Below, piece by piece: positions 37,124 through 46,781 of a DNA stretch of 64,000 nt (positions are counted from its first letter, which is position 1; every line of letters begins with the position of its first letter). The notes under the pieces are model-generated. The model saw only the letters and a list, made by a program, of their open reading frames with translations, made no database searches and was not told the DNA's origin. The stretch spans positions 124,001 through 188,000 of the forward strand of contig NZ_WKJL01000001.1 of assembly GCF_009674565.1 (NCBI RefSeq), in the 5' to 3' direction. The translations under genes and the position numbers were made by a program. The DNA comes from Duganella aquatilis (GTDB lineage Bacteria > Pseudomonadota > Gammaproteobacteria > Burkholderiales > Burkholderiaceae_D).

Positions 37124-38734
37124 ATGCATTCTAAAATCCTCATTCTCGATTTCGGCTCCCAAGTGACCCAGCTGATCGCCCGCCGCGTGCGCGATTCCGG
37201 CGTGTTCTCGGAAGTGTTCCCGTACGACGTCAGCGACGAGTTCGTGCGCAACTACGGCGCCGCCGGCGTGATCCTGTCGGGCAGCCACAGCTCGACGCTG
37301 GAAGGCGATGCGCCGCGCGCGCCGGACGCCGTGTTCGAACTGGGCGTGCCGGTGCTGGGCATCTGCTACGGCATGCAGACCATGGCGGCCCAGTTGGGCG
37401 GCAAGGTCGAGAACGGCAAAGTGCGTGAATTCGGTTACGCCGAAGTGCGCGCGCGCAACCACACCAAGCTGCTCGACGGCATCGTCGACTTCGTCACCGA
37501 CGAAGGCCACGGCATGCAGAAGGTCTGGATGAGCCACGGCGACAAAGTGCTGGACATGCCGCCAGGCTTCGTGCTGATGGGCGACACGCCATCGTGCCCG
37601 ATCGCGGCGATGGCCAATGAAGAGAAGAGCTTCTACGGCGTGCAATGGCACCCGGAAGTGACGCACACGGTGCAGGGCAAGGTCATGCTGAGCCGCTTCG
37701 TGCACGAAATCTGCGGCTGCAAATCGGACTGGAACATGCCGGACTACATCTCGGAAGCGGTCGAGAAGATCCGCGCCCAGGTCGGCACCGATGAAGTGAT
37801 CCTGGGCCTGTCGGGCGGCGTCGACTCGTCGGTGGCGGCCGCGCTGATCCACCGCGCCATCGGCGACCAGCTGACCTGCGTGTTCGTCGACCACGGCCTG
37901 CTGCGCCTGAACGAAGGCAAGATGGTCATGGACATGTTCGCCAACAACCTGGGCGTCAAAGTCATCCGCGTCGATGCGGAAGACCAGTTCATGGGCCACC
38001 TGAAAGGCGTCAGCGACCCGGAGCAGAAGCGCAAGATCATCGGCCGTGAATTCGTCGAAGTGTTCGACAAGGAATCGGGCAAGCTGGTCAACGCCAAGTG
38101 GCTGGCGCAAGGCACCATCTACCCGGACGTGATCGAGTCGGCCGGCAAGGGCAAGAAGGGCCAGACCATCAAGTCGCACCACAACGTGGGCGGCCTGCCG
38201 GAACACATGAAACTGTCGCTGCTGGAACCGCTGCGCGAACTGTTCAAGGACGAAGTGCGCAAGCTGGGCGTAGCGCTGGGCCTGCCGCATGACATGGTCT
38301 ACCGTCATCCATTCCCGGGTCCGGGTCTGGGCGTGCGTATCCTCGGCGAAGTGAAGAAGGAATACGCCGACCTGCTGCGCCAGGCCGACGCCATCTTCAT
38401 CGAAGAACTGCGCAACACGCCGTACGAAGCGACCGTGGTGCCGGGCTTCGATCAGGACAGCGTGCCGAAGAACTGGTACGACGCCACCTCGCAAGCGTTT
38501 GCCGTATTCCTGCCGGTGAAGTCGGTCGGCGTGATGGGCGACGGCCGCACCTACGAATACGTGGTGGCGCTGCGCGCGGTGCAGACGCAGGACTTCATGA
38601 CCGCCCACTGGGCACACCTGCCGCACGCGCTGCTGGGCAAGGTAAGCAACCGCATCATTAACGAAGTGCGTGGTATCAACCGTGTCGTTTACGACATTTC
38701 GGGTAAACCACCTGCGACCATCGAGTGGGAATGA
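37124..38734 (+). CDS. guaA: GuaA, GMP synthase
   Basis: This 536-residue enzyme converts XMP to GMP using glutamine and ATP. The class I amidotransferase domain has the nucleophile cysteine in G-I-C-Y-G-M-Q (about residue 83) and W-H-P-E-V near 175. The ATP-pyrophosphatase domain has the P-loop L-S-G-G-V-D-S-S near 228. The C-terminus carries G-M-G... type dimerisation segments and ends P-A-T-I-E-W-E, the conserved family end. The 3' end is a recognised integration site for genomic islands and an integrase gene follows 407 bp later. Confidence 0.97.
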   Translation: MHSKILILDFGSQVTQLIARRVRDSGVFSEVFPYDVSDEFVRNYGAAGVILSGSHSSTLEGDAPRAPDAVFELGVPVLGICYGMQTMAAQLGGKVENGKVREFGYAEVRARNHTKLLDGIVDFVTDEGHGMQKVWMSHGDKVLDMPPGFVLMGDTPSCPIAAMANEEKSFYGVQWHPEVTHTVQGKVMLSRFVHEICGCKSDWNMPDYISEAVEKIRAQVGTDEVILGLSGGVDSSVAAALIHRAIGDQLTCVFVDHGLLRLNEGKMVMDMFANNLGVKVIRVDAEDQFMGHLKGVSDPEQKRKIIGREFVEVFDKESGKLVNAKWLAQGTIYPDVIESAGKGKKGQTIKSHHNVGGLPEHMKLSLLEPLRELFKDEVRKLGVALGLPHDMVYRHPFPGPGLGVRILGEVKKEYADLLRQADAIFIEELRNTPYEATVVPGFDQDSVPKNWYDATSQAFAVFLPVKSVGVMGDGRTYEYVVALRAVQTQDFMTAHWAHLPHALLGKVSNRIINEVRGINRVVYDISGKPPATIEWE

Positions 38735-38781
38735 TTTTCTAGACCGTAGCGGTTGGCGCCGCTTGGCAAACGAATGACACT

Positions 38782-38815
38782 AAGCCCCTGATTTTCAGGG
38801 GCTTTTTCTTTTTTT
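38782..38815 (+). terminator. Rho-independent terminator after guaA
   Basis: AAGCCCCTGA (38782-38791) pairs perfectly with 38795-38804 around TTT, followed by two T-runs. It lies 48 bp after the guaA stop and so inside, or at the edge of, the island. Confidence 0.85.
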
Positions 38816-38861
38816 GTGCCATATTTTTTGGCAAGCTCTTGCAATGCCAAGCAAGTCGGCT

Positions 38862-39125
38862 TGATGGTCATCATGATGGTACGACGGACTGCAGTTGATG
38901 ATGACTGGAAATGAGTACCATCAGCCATTGATCAGTCCGTGCTGGTATACCTGATGGTCAAAATCGGTCTAAGCGATTGAATTTTATAGGATTTCTGTAC
39001 CCAGCTAAACCATAAATTCATTGATGGTATTTTTGCGGAATTTTCCCCTTTTGTGCTTGTCTAAAATCTGGGTGAACGTCTTGCAAGTGTTTGATTCATC
39101 GTTATTTTTATCCTGTTGATGGTAT
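38862..39125 (+). repeat. Six TGATGGT boxes upstream of the integrase
   Basis: TGATGGT occurs as TGATGGTCA at 38862 and 38952, TGATGGTAC at 38874 with its reverse complement GTACCATCA at 38915, and TGATGGTAT at 39022 and 39117. That is six boxes in 264 bp, five direct and one inverted, the last just upstream of the integrase start. The layout suits integrase arm-binding sites or an autoregulatory operator array. The rest of the 38735-39141 gap is AT-rich and carries no gene. Confidence 0.65.
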
Positions 39126-39141
39126 CCCACGGGAGGTGAAA

Positions 39142-40335
39142 ATGCTGACAGATGCGAAGCTCAAATCGATGAAGCCCCACGAGCGGGCCTATAAGGTCGC
39201 GGACCGCGATGGCCTCTATGTATCGGTGTCGCCGGCAGGGGGCATCTCGTTCCGTTTCAATTACCGCGTCAATGGCCGGCAGGAGACGTTGACGCTGGGG
39301 CGGTACGGGATAGGGGGCATGACGCTGGCCGAGGCGCGCACGGCGCTTGCCGAAGCGCGCAAGACCCTCGCCGCCGGCCAGTCCCCGGCGCGGACGAAGA
39401 CCGAACGGGCCCAACGCAAAAAGGCGCAGGAAACGTTCGCGGTGTGGGCCGAGCGCTGGCTTGAGAAATACAGGATGGCGGAGTCGACGCGCGCGATGCG
39501 GCGCCATACCTACCGGCTGGATTTGGAGAAGACACTGGGGCCGCTGCTGCTGTCGGAGATCACGGAAGCGCAACTGCGTGTCTTGTGCGACCGTATCGTT
39601 GACCGGAACGCGCCGGCCGTCGCGGTCCATGCCCGCGAAATCGTGTTGCAGGTGTACCGGTTCGCGGAGGCGCGCGGCGAGCGCCATCCGAATCCGGCGG
39701 AAGGCGTGCGGCCCAGTTCAATCGCCACGTTCGTGCCGAAGGACCGCGCCTTGTCGCCCAACGAGATCAAATCATTTTACAAATACCTCGAACGCATCAA
39801 CAGTGCACCGACGATCAAGCTGGCCTGCAAGATGTTGTTGCTGACGCTGTTGCGCAAGTCGGAGCTGACCGATGCGACCTGGGATGAAATCGATTTTGAG
39901 CGTGCGCTGTGGACCATTCCGGGCGCACGGATGAAGCGTCGCAATCCCCACAACGTTTACTTGTCGCGGCAGGCGATGGACATCCTGGTGGCGTTTAAGA
40001 CCTGCGCCGGCGGCTCGCGCTACCTACTGCCGAACAGATACGATATCGACCGGCCGATGAGCGGAGTCAGCCTCAACGGTGTGCTGGTGAAAGTGGTGGA
40101 AACCGCGAACAAGAACGGTTGTGCTCTGGGTGAATTCTCGCCGCATGATTTGCGCCGCACAGCGTCGACCTTGCTGCATGAGGCCGGCTACAACACGGAC
40201 TGGATCGAGAAGTGCCTGGCACACGAGCAGAAGAACGTGCGGGCGATCTACAACAAGGCGGAGTACGCCGAGCAACGGCGCGGCATGCTGCAGGCGTGGG
40301 CGGACATGATCGATGCGTGGACCGCAAGCGCATGA
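39142..40335 (+). CDS. P4-type tyrosine integrase
   Basis: This 397-residue recombinase has the DUF4102-like N-terminal arm domain (L-T-D-A-K-L-K-S-M-K-P, with D-G-L-Y-V-S-V-S-P), a core-binding domain with W-A-E-R-W-L-E-K, and the catalytic domain: R in L-L-R-K-S-E-L, H-x-x-R in S-P-H-D-L-R-R, a histidine in L-A-H-E-Q, and the nucleophile tyrosine in R-A-I-Y-N-K-A-E-Y. GGGAGGTG precedes the ATG at 39142. It lies beside guaA in the same orientation, matching the known guaA island type. Most P4-type integrases use tRNA genes, so the target needs an att repeat to prove it. Confidence 0.92.
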   Translation: MLTDAKLKSMKPHERAYKVADRDGLYVSVSPAGGISFRFNYRVNGRQETLTLGRYGIGGMTLAEARTALAEARKTLAAGQSPARTKTERAQRKKAQETFAVWAERWLEKYRMAESTRAMRRHTYRLDLEKTLGPLLLSEITEAQLRVLCDRIVDRNAPAVAVHAREIVLQVYRFAEARGERHPNPAEGVRPSSIATFVPKDRALSPNEIKSFYKYLERINSAPTIKLACKMLLLTLLRKSELTDATWDEIDFERALWTIPGARMKRRNPHNVYLSRQAMDILVAFKTCAGGSRYLLPNRYDIDRPMSGVSLNGVLVKVVETANKNGCALGEFSPHDLRRTASTLLHEAGYNTDWIEKCLAHEQKNVRAIYNKAEYAEQRRGMLQAWADMIDAWTASA

Positions 40336-40354
40336 CGCGCGGCTTGCGCGTTGC

Positions 40355-40615
40355 TTAAGATGAGGCTTTCTTGTGACCAGGGCGCCGGGCTTGACCAGAG
40401 GACGCTTTTCGTTCAGCGATCCAGGCATCCACCTCTGCCAGGTCCCACGCAACCTTGGTCGGACTGATGGTGAAGTGCTTCGGAAACTCTCCGCGCTTTT
40501 CCATGTCGTGGATGGTCCGCACGCTGAGCGGCACTTTTTGCAGAAGCTGTGGGCGCAGAATCAGCACACGGCCTGGCGTGAGCAGTTCCTTGGTGGTGAG
40601 GGGGCGAGTGGTCAT
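40355..40615 (-). CDS. AlpA-like excisionase/regulator
   Basis: This 86-residue protein has a winged helix-turn-helix of the AlpA/MerR-like type: V-L-I-L-R-P-Q-L-L-Q-K-V-P-L-S-V-R-T-I near the start, then F-P-K-H-F-T-I-S-P-T-K-V-A-W-D and E-V-D-A-W-I-A-E-R-K. Such proteins accompany P4-type integrases as regulators or excision factors. It is convergent with the integrase, 19 bp from its stop. GAGG precedes the ATG at 40615; the frame stays open upstream but without AlpA features. Confidence 0.8.
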   Translation of the reverse strand: MTTRPLTTKELLTPGRVLILRPQLLQKVPLSVRTIHDMEKRGEFPKHFTISPTKVAWDLAEVDAWIAERKASSGQARRPGHKKASS

Positions 40616-41134
40616 GATATGGACCTCGTGGCGTGGAAGCCGTTGGCAGATTTTTGATGCTTTTGGGCTGACGGAGCGGGGAGTCGTGTTTAGTATCGCG
40701 CGTTTGGTGAGACCGGTGCCATGAAAGGACGAGGCTTCTTTTATCTGCATCAAATTGATGTGAGAATGGCTTTCCGTCACGTACGATTTCCGTTCGTGAT
40801 CCATGCGTTCGATCGCCCAAGTCCGGGCGTTTGCGCATAAGTGAGTTGTGTGCCAGGACCGTGACGGCCCATTCCGTCAGCCTCGCACTGAGGCGCTCCT
40901 TGGGACTGGACGAAAATCTTCAAGCCGTGCGCGATTCGCCCTCAGCTCGGGCGGACGTCAGGCCGCCATTGGGATCCCTGCTCGGCCTTGACGCCGCGCG
41001 CGTCGGGTCGAGAGCGCGATGGCTGCAATGCCGAGCGCCAGCTTGCCGCGTTGCGCGGAGCAGGCGCAGGCGCTCAGAAAAATCGGGCCGAGTCACTTTT
41101 CGGCCTGTCACCTGAACGACTGAGCGCTTTTGCG
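40616..41134. other. Non-coding or degraded stretch
   Basis: I see no gene here. Short open frames on both strands have no ribosome site and read as arginine/alanine-rich shadows of high-GC DNA. The stretch separates the integrase/AlpA block from the relics beginning at 41135. Confidence 0.6.
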
Positions 41135-41221
41135 TTAGGTCGCGCCCATTTCCTTGAGATGTACCGTGGCGTTGGTTTTGTCTGGATTGAGCTTCAGCGA
41201 GCGGCGGTAGCTCACACTTGA
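41135..41221 (-). pseudogene. C-terminal relic of a TPR-containing protein
   Basis: The minus-strand frame ending at the TAA (41135-41137) reads YRRSLKLNPDKTNATVHL followed by K-E-M-G-A-T, the kind of last tetratricopeptide helix found at the C-terminus of TPR proteins and of some serine hydrolases with a TPR tail. Nothing upstream continues the frame. The fragment is 28 codons long and was probably left by deletion during island rearrangement. Confidence 0.5.
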
Positions 41222-41430
41222 CCTGACATCAGCGATCAAAAAGAGCGGGGCGACCTATCGACGCAGGAACAGGCATGGCGGGTGTATGTGTCGAAGGGAT
41301 GGGCACGGGCGCAGATCAAGGAGGCGCAGCATTACCAGCGCGGTGACATCGTGCGTTTTGGCCACAGCTACAAGACGCTGGAAGCGGCCAAGGGCGAGTA
41401 CCTGACGGTGGCTGAGGCTGTGGGAAGGTG
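41222..41430 (+). pseudogene. Fragment of a MobF (TrwC/TraI-type) relaxase gene
   Basis: The frame from 41222 reads ISDQKERGDLSTQEQ, then VYVSKGWARAQIKEAQHYQR and G-D-I-V-R-F-G-H-S-Y-K-T-L, then A-K-G-E-Y-L-T-V. This resembles the post-helicase part of conjugative relaxase/helicases of the MobF class, where the phrase 'QIKEAxxYQxGDVVRFG' is typical. It begins after a stop codon, and downstream of about 41430 the frame loses similarity. The frame stays open to 41659 but gives an unrelated chimaeric tail. The piece suggests the island once carried, or came from, a conjugative element. Confidence 0.5.
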
Positions 41431-41794
41431 CGCATCGGCGTCCGCGAAGTTTGCCGAATCACGCTGCGGCGCAGGCAGCTTTCACACTGACACAGCGAAT
41501 TCATCGCCTGTAGTCATGACCGCCATTGCGATAATTGACAGTAAGTGGTCAGCTGAAAAGCCTGTGCCCCACTTTATTCTTGCCGCGCAATTGTCACCCT
41601 TCGTATCGCGGCATACGGCGCGAACCAAAACATTCCAATTGAAAAGTGATATTTGGTGATAATTGAAGTAATGTTGCGTGATAGTATTGTTTCATTGTGG
41701 AATTTTTAGAGATGTCAATTATTAAAGAAAGTTGCTAATGAAGCTATCGAATCTAGCCGGATGGACTGTAATAAAGCATGGTTACAGAGGAATA

Positions 41795-44080
41795 ATGAAA
41801 TCAATAAAGTTATTTTCCTTGGCGATTTCGATATTGTATTGCCACGACACGCTAGCTGTAACGCAGTATTTGGGCGCGAACGTGGTTTACGGTGATATGA
41901 AGGATGGTACTTATGATACGGTACAGAAAGCCATAGCGGCGACGGAGAAGCAAATTTGTATAGGTGGAGGCGCCTTTAATTGTCGGATCGCGTACACCGG
42001 TGATTTTTGGCATGGTAACACTTCTAGATGGGTATGGACGGGTATATATTATTATGATACGAAAAATACCGATGGGACGTTTAAGACCTTTGGTCCGTTC
42101 GATTACGCAGGTGGAATGAATCTTGAATGTCCAACAGGTTGGACTGCGGGCAACAGCCAAGCCTTGCAAGGCTTATGCTTTAGGAATATTCCGGTTGTGC
42201 ATTGCGATGTATGTGACAAGCAGAACCCCGTGCCGACCGCCAATGGTTCAATGATCATTTCGGGCAGGCTGACGCAAAAAATTGAAACCGATTATAGCAA
42301 CGCCAGTGGAAGCCTTCAGTTCACGCGTACTTACCGAAGCGATGAGAAGCGTTGGACCCATAACTACGATATCGGCGCAGTGAATTTGAATGCTAGTGTC
42401 CCATCCAGTTCATCCAGCCTGTGCCTGAAAACCGTAGGTTTGCAATTTGGAAAAAGCTGCTTGCCTTATATGGGCGCCAATATTCCTAATGGTGGACTAG
42501 GGAATAACTTCGTCGTCCGCAGGGGCTTTGGACCAATTCTAACTTTCGGGTCGAGTAGCGATCTCTTGCCACGCAAGGATGTCAATGACAGGCTGAATTT
42601 TATTGCGGGTTCAGAGGGAAATGGCATCACAGTTTATAACGCGTCAACGGATGCAACCGAGTATTTCGGTAGCAATGACAAAATCTCAAAGTCAGTTCAA
42701 CGCAATGGCGATACGACTAGTTTCTTTTACAGCGATACTGCAACGCCTAAAGAAATCGCACCCGATCAAGATTTTCTGATCAGTGTTGTTGATCCATCCG
42801 GAAGGCAAATTGATTTCACTTATGATGAAAATGGTAAGATGAGCACAATGAAGACGCCGACGGGTGATGTCTTCAAATATTCCTATAGTGCTGATGGAAA
42901 TTTAACGTCGGTAACCGATCCTGATGGAAATCAGAAAAATTACTTATATAATGAAAGTGCAAAAACCCAAGGCGGTAAGTTGCCATTTGCACTGACTTCG
43001 ATAATGGATCCCTCTGGGAACAATATAGAAGAATTTAATTATGATTCCACAGGAGCACTTCTTTCGAATAATCTTGGTGGAAATATAGGAAAAAATACAA
43101 TTTCATCCTATTCAGATAATTATGTCGTGATGACCGGCCCCTTAGGAGGTTCAACTACGTACACCTACAGCGAAGTTCTCGGGGTAAAAAAAATTTCATC
43201 GGTGATGCATGTGAACTCCATCGGCAACAATGTTTTCACTAGGTATGAGTATGATGCAAACGGTAATATCAGCGCGGTCCAGGCATTTGATAATACACGT
43301 ACCACCTACGTATACGATCCTTCCCGCAATTTGGAATCCAGCCGCACGGAGGCAGTGGGTACATCAGCAGCGCGTACCATTAGTACCGAATGGGATCCGC
43401 TGCTACCGCTGGCGACCAGGATCGCAGAGCCCAGACGTCTGACAATCAATTCGTATGACCAAGCCGGTAACCTGCTCAAGAAAGTCGTGCAGGCGACCTC
43501 CGATGCCAGCGGGACTCTCGGTTTTAACGCAGTCGTGGTGGGAACGCCCAGAATATTTACTTATACCTACAACGACCATGGTCAGATGCTTACGCAGCGT
43601 GGGCCGAGAACCGATGTAAACGATACGACTACGTATGCCTATGATACGGAGCAAAATCTTATCAGCATCACAGATGCGCTCGGGCATAAAACGGTTTTTT
43701 CAAATTACGATGCTAATGGTCACGTAGGACGGATTGAAGATCCCAACGGCTTGGTATCGGAACTGACGTACACCGCGAGCGGACGGCTTCGTTCGCAAAC
43801 GATTGGGGGCGCAACCACGACCTTTAGTTACGATACTTCGGGGAATGTTGCCGACGTCACGCTGCCCAACGGCGCCGCGATTAGTTACAGCTACGACACC
43901 AGCCATCGGCTGACCGGAATCAAAGACAGCCTAGGAAATAGCATCGCCTACACGCTGGACGCCATGGGTAACCGGGTGAACGAAAAAGTGACCGACCCTT
44001 CCGGCTTTTTGACGCGCCAGGTGTCAAGAGGATTTAGCGCATTGGGACTGCTCAAACTACAAACCGGAGGCCATCAATGA
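41795..44080 (+). CDS. Secreted Rhs/YD-repeat protein, first half
   Basis: This 761-residue protein has a signal peptide (M-K-S-I-K-L-F-S-L-A-I-S, cleaved near T-L-A-V), an N-terminal Cys-rich region (C-D-V-C-D-K-Q-N-P), a DUF6531-like segment (L-T-Q-K-I-E-T-D-Y, then F-T-R-T-Y-R-S), and a long YD-repeat array (R-Q-I-D-F-T-Y-D-E-N-G, F-S-Y-D-T-S-G-N). It has no end of its own: the array stops at L-L-K-L-Q-T-G-G-H-Q and the stop overlaps the next gene (ATGA), which carries on the repeats. The 5' half is clearly more AT-rich than neighbours, pointing to transfer. AGAGGA precedes the ATG. Confidence 0.85.
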   Translation: MKSIKLFSLAISILYCHDTLAVTQYLGANVVYGDMKDGTYDTVQKAIAATEKQICIGGGAFNCRIAYTGDFWHGNTSRWVWTGIYYYDTKNTDGTFKTFGPFDYAGGMNLECPTGWTAGNSQALQGLCFRNIPVVHCDVCDKQNPVPTANGSMIISGRLTQKIETDYSNASGSLQFTRTYRSDEKRWTHNYDIGAVNLNASVPSSSSSLCLKTVGLQFGKSCLPYMGANIPNGGLGNNFVVRRGFGPILTFGSSSDLLPRKDVNDRLNFIAGSEGNGITVYNASTDATEYFGSNDKISKSVQRNGDTTSFFYSDTATPKEIAPDQDFLISVVDPSGRQIDFTYDENGKMSTMKTPTGDVFKYSYSADGNLTSVTDPDGNQKNYLYNESAKTQGGKLPFALTSIMDPSGNNIEEFNYDSTGALLSNNLGGNIGKNTISSYSDNYVVMTGPLGGSTTYTYSEVLGVKKISSVMHVNSIGNNVFTRYEYDANGNISAVQAFDNTRTTYVYDPSRNLESSRTEAVGTSAARTISTEWDPLLPLATRIAEPRRLTINSYDQAGNLLKKVVQATSDASGTLGFNAVVVGTPRIFTYTYNDHGQMLTQRGPRTDVNDTTTYAYDTEQNLISITDALGHKTVFSNYDANGHVGRIEDPNGLVSELTYTASGRLRSQTIGGATTTFSYDTSGNVADVTLPNGAAISYSYDTSHRLTGIKDSLGNSIAYTLDAMGNRVNEKVTDPSGFLTRQVSRGFSALGLLKLQTGGHQ

Positions 44081-46446
44081 AGCGCTTGATGTCACATGGC
44101 ATCACCCATGCGGTGATGGTTTCATTGATCTGGACGCCAATGTTAGGCAGCCTGGTGCTCACGCCAGCGGTGGCGCAGACGGCACAGAACACCACCTATA
44201 CCTATCTGTATGACGATATCGGGAATCTCTCCCAAGTCACGGATGCGTTGGGCAATGTCTCGAACGTGAGCTACGATCCGCTATTGCGGGTCAAGCAGCG
44301 GATCATGCCGGCGCCGGCCAGCGGGGCGGCCAGGCCGACGACCAACTTCACTTACGATGGCCAGGATCAGCCGGCGACGGTGGTCGATCCGCGTAACCTG
44401 ACCACGACCTACACCGTCGATGGCCTTGGCAACCAGTCCGCGCTTGCCAGCCCCGACAGTGGGAGCACTGCCCGGACGTTCGACGCTGCCGGCAATCTGT
44501 TGTCCAGCAGGGATGGGCGCGGCAAGCTCACGACCTACGCTTATGACGCGTTGAACCGGGTGATCAACGTCACCTTCCCGAGTGGTGCGCCGACCCTGTT
44601 CGAATATGACGGCGGCGTAGCCGGAGCGCCGTATGCAATCGGGCGACTGACCAGGGTGGTGGACGAATCCGGGCAGACCAGCTACGCCTACGACCAGGCG
44701 GGTCGGATGATCAACAAGGTGCAAACCACGGTCAGCGCGGCTGGCACGGTAAGCCGCCAACTAGCCTATGTGTACGCGGCGAACGGCCAACTGCTCAGCG
44801 TTACGTACCCGAGCGGACAACAGCTACGCTACGCCTACGATGCGGTCGGCCAAGTCAGCCAGATCGCACTGTCGAGCGGGGGCACGGTGTTGCTGGACCA
44901 GATACAGTACGCGCCATTTGGTGCGGTGCAAAGCTGGGCATGGGGCAACAGCAGTGATGTCGCGCCGAATACCTATGCGCGAACGTTCGATCTGGATGGC
45001 CGGTTGGTGACGTACCCGCTGGGCAATCCGGCGTTGTCGGCGCAGGGCGTGGTCCGCACCGTCAGTTACGACGCGGCCAACCGCATCACCGGCTACACGC
45101 ACAGCGGCGGCGCCAACGCCGCGGGCTATAACCAAACCTTCGGCTACGACGGGCTGGGGCGGCTGACCAGTTTTATAAATGCCACCTCGAGCCAAGGCTA
45201 TGCCTACGACGCCAATGGCAATCGAACCCGCCTGACGATCGGCGGCAGCAGCTACACCAACACCATCAACGCCAGCAGTAACCGACTGAGCGCCACCACG
45301 GGGCCGGTGCCGGCAAAAACCACGACGATCGACAATGCCGGCAATCTCACCGCCGACGGCACCACTACGTTTATTTACAGCGATCGTGGACGCCTGCAGA
45401 GTGCGACGAAGGCCGGCATGACGACCAGCTACCTGTACAACGGCTGGGGCCAGCGAGTCAGCAAGACCGGCCCTGGCGTAGCGACCGGCGGCAACGAATT
45501 CGTGTACGACGAGGCAGGTCACCTGATCGGCGAGTACGACGCGGCCGGCAACACGATCGCGGAGACAGTCTGGCTGGGCGATACGCCGGTGGCGCTGCTC
45601 AAGTCGGCGCAAACGGATGGGATGTCATCGCAGGTTTACTATGTGTATGCCGACCAGGTGAACGCGCCGCGGGTGATCACCGATGCTGTGTCGGGTGCGG
45701 TGGTATGGAGTTGGGTCGATACCGATCCGTTTGGCATGAGCCAGCCAAACGAAGCGCCATCCGGCGGCGTCGGTTTCGTTGCCAATCTGCGCTTCCCTGG
45801 ACAGTATTTTGATCGCGAGACAGGCTTGCACTATAACTATTTCCGCGACTATGATCCGCAGACCGGACGCTATGTGCAGAGCGATCCCATAGGGCTGGAG
45901 GGAGGCGATAACACTTATGGCTATGTGCAGGGGAACCCATTAGCTTTTGCTGACCCGAGTGGCTTATGTGTTGGGCCACTCATCCCAGCATGTGTGATTG
46001 TGGCGGAGAATACGCCTGCTATTCTGGCAACGACGAGCATTGTTGCTGGCATTGTAACCGGCGCCGATGTTCCCGGTCCGATGGGCGTCACTAGCGCAGG
46101 GGCACGAACGATCGCCAAGCAAATGGGGCAAATAGTGAGGTATCCAAACTGGGGTGTGGCAAGGCGTGCACTTGGTAATCGGCCCAATGAAGCGATTCAC
46201 CATATAGTTGAACAGTGCCAAGCGTATTCGCATCGTAGTAGTTTTACTGCGGAACAACTCAATTCCACAAACAATCTAATCCGAATCGATACAGCCACAC
46301 ATGACAAGATCAGTTCTTACTATTCGTCCAAACTGCAAGGTACGAATATAACGGTGCGCGACTGGTTGAATGGAAGGTCTTTTGAAGAACAATTTAAGTT
46401 TGGTATCGATGTTATTGATCGGGCCATGCAGGGAAAATTACCATGA
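44077..46446 (+). CDS. Secreted Rhs core protein with C-terminal nuclease-type toxin
   Basis: This 789-residue protein has its own signal peptide (cleaved near A-V-A-Q), then YD repeats and the Rhs core ending R-Y-V-Q-S-D-P-I-G-L and D-P-S-G-L (626-630). The 159-residue tail after that signature differs in style and contains H708-H709 in A-I-H-H-I-V-E-Q and N-N-L-I-R-I-D-T-A-T-H-D, the pattern of HNH/Endo VII-like polymorphic toxins. Its start overlaps the first Rhs gene by 4 bp and its stop overlaps the immunity gene by 4 bp. The toxin domain is a nuclease by motif only. Confidence 0.85.
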   Translation: MKRLMSHGITHAVMVSLIWTPMLGSLVLTPAVAQTAQNTTYTYLYDDIGNLSQVTDALGNVSNVSYDPLLRVKQRIMPAPASGAARPTTNFTYDGQDQPATVVDPRNLTTTYTVDGLGNQSALASPDSGSTARTFDAAGNLLSSRDGRGKLTTYAYDALNRVINVTFPSGAPTLFEYDGGVAGAPYAIGRLTRVVDESGQTSYAYDQAGRMINKVQTTVSAAGTVSRQLAYVYAANGQLLSVTYPSGQQLRYAYDAVGQVSQIALSSGGTVLLDQIQYAPFGAVQSWAWGNSSDVAPNTYARTFDLDGRLVTYPLGNPALSAQGVVRTVSYDAANRITGYTHSGGANAAGYNQTFGYDGLGRLTSFINATSSQGYAYDANGNRTRLTIGGSSYTNTINASSNRLSATTGPVPAKTTTIDNAGNLTADGTTTFIYSDRGRLQSATKAGMTTSYLYNGWGQRVSKTGPGVATGGNEFVYDEAGHLIGEYDAAGNTIAETVWLGDTPVALLKSAQTDGMSSQVYYVYADQVNAPRVITDAVSGAVVWSWVDTDPFGMSQPNEAPSGGVGFVANLRFPGQYFDRETGLHYNYFRDYDPQTGRYVQSDPIGLEGGDNTYGYVQGNPLAFADPSGLCVGPLIPACVIVAENTPAILATTSIVAGIVTGADVPGPMGVTSAGARTIAKQMGQIVRYPNWGVARRALGNRPNEAIHHIVEQCQAYSHRSSFTAEQLNSTNNLIRIDTATHDKISSYYSSKLQGTNITVRDWLNGRSFEEQFKFGIDVIDRAMQGKLP

Positions 46447-46781
46447 TGAAGAATGAAGTATCCACAGAACAAGATGAATTTATCAAGAATGCAGTTGGCT
46501 ATTGGCAATGCATTGAGAATGGAAATTCCAAATCAGCCAATTTGGCTGAAAAGCGAAACAAGAAAATTATCATGCACTTGGGGAACTTTGCTACGGCTCT
46601 CCTAGAGCCGCTGCTGAGTCATCCGTCTGACGCGGTGCGTTTTGCAGCAGCAGCCCACTTAATGAAGACTGAAGTCAGTGATGAAGCTGCAAAAGTGCTC
46701 CAAGACTTAGCACAAAATCCGTTAGGATTAATGGCACTGAGCGCTAAAGCAATTTTGGATATACATGGGCATACATGTTGA
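46443..46781 (+). CDS. DUF2019-like immunity protein
   Basis: This 112-residue helical protein reads as a HEAT-like repeat: N-G-N-S-K-S-A-N-L-A-E-K-R-N-K-K-I near residue 27, H-P-S-D-A-V-R-F-A-A-A-A-H-L-M near 62, and E-A-A-K-V-L-Q-D-L-A near 82. This matches DUF2019 proteins, often found next to toxins. It has no signal peptide, so it would protect in the cytoplasm. Its ATG overlaps the toxin stop (ATGA), the classic toxin-immunity arrangement. A second ATG follows directly. Confidence 0.75.
   Translation: MMKNEVSTEQDEFIKNAVGYWQCIENGNSKSANLAEKRNKKIIMHLGNFATALLEPLLSHPSDAVRFAAAAHLMKTEVSDEAAKVLQDLAQNPLGLMALSAKAILDIHGHTC

Noticed and set aside
41431-41659. Continuation of the relaxase-like frame as a full gene
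   Set aside because: After about 41430 the open frame loses all similarity to MobF proteins and codes for an odd mixed-composition tail, so only the first part is called as a relic.
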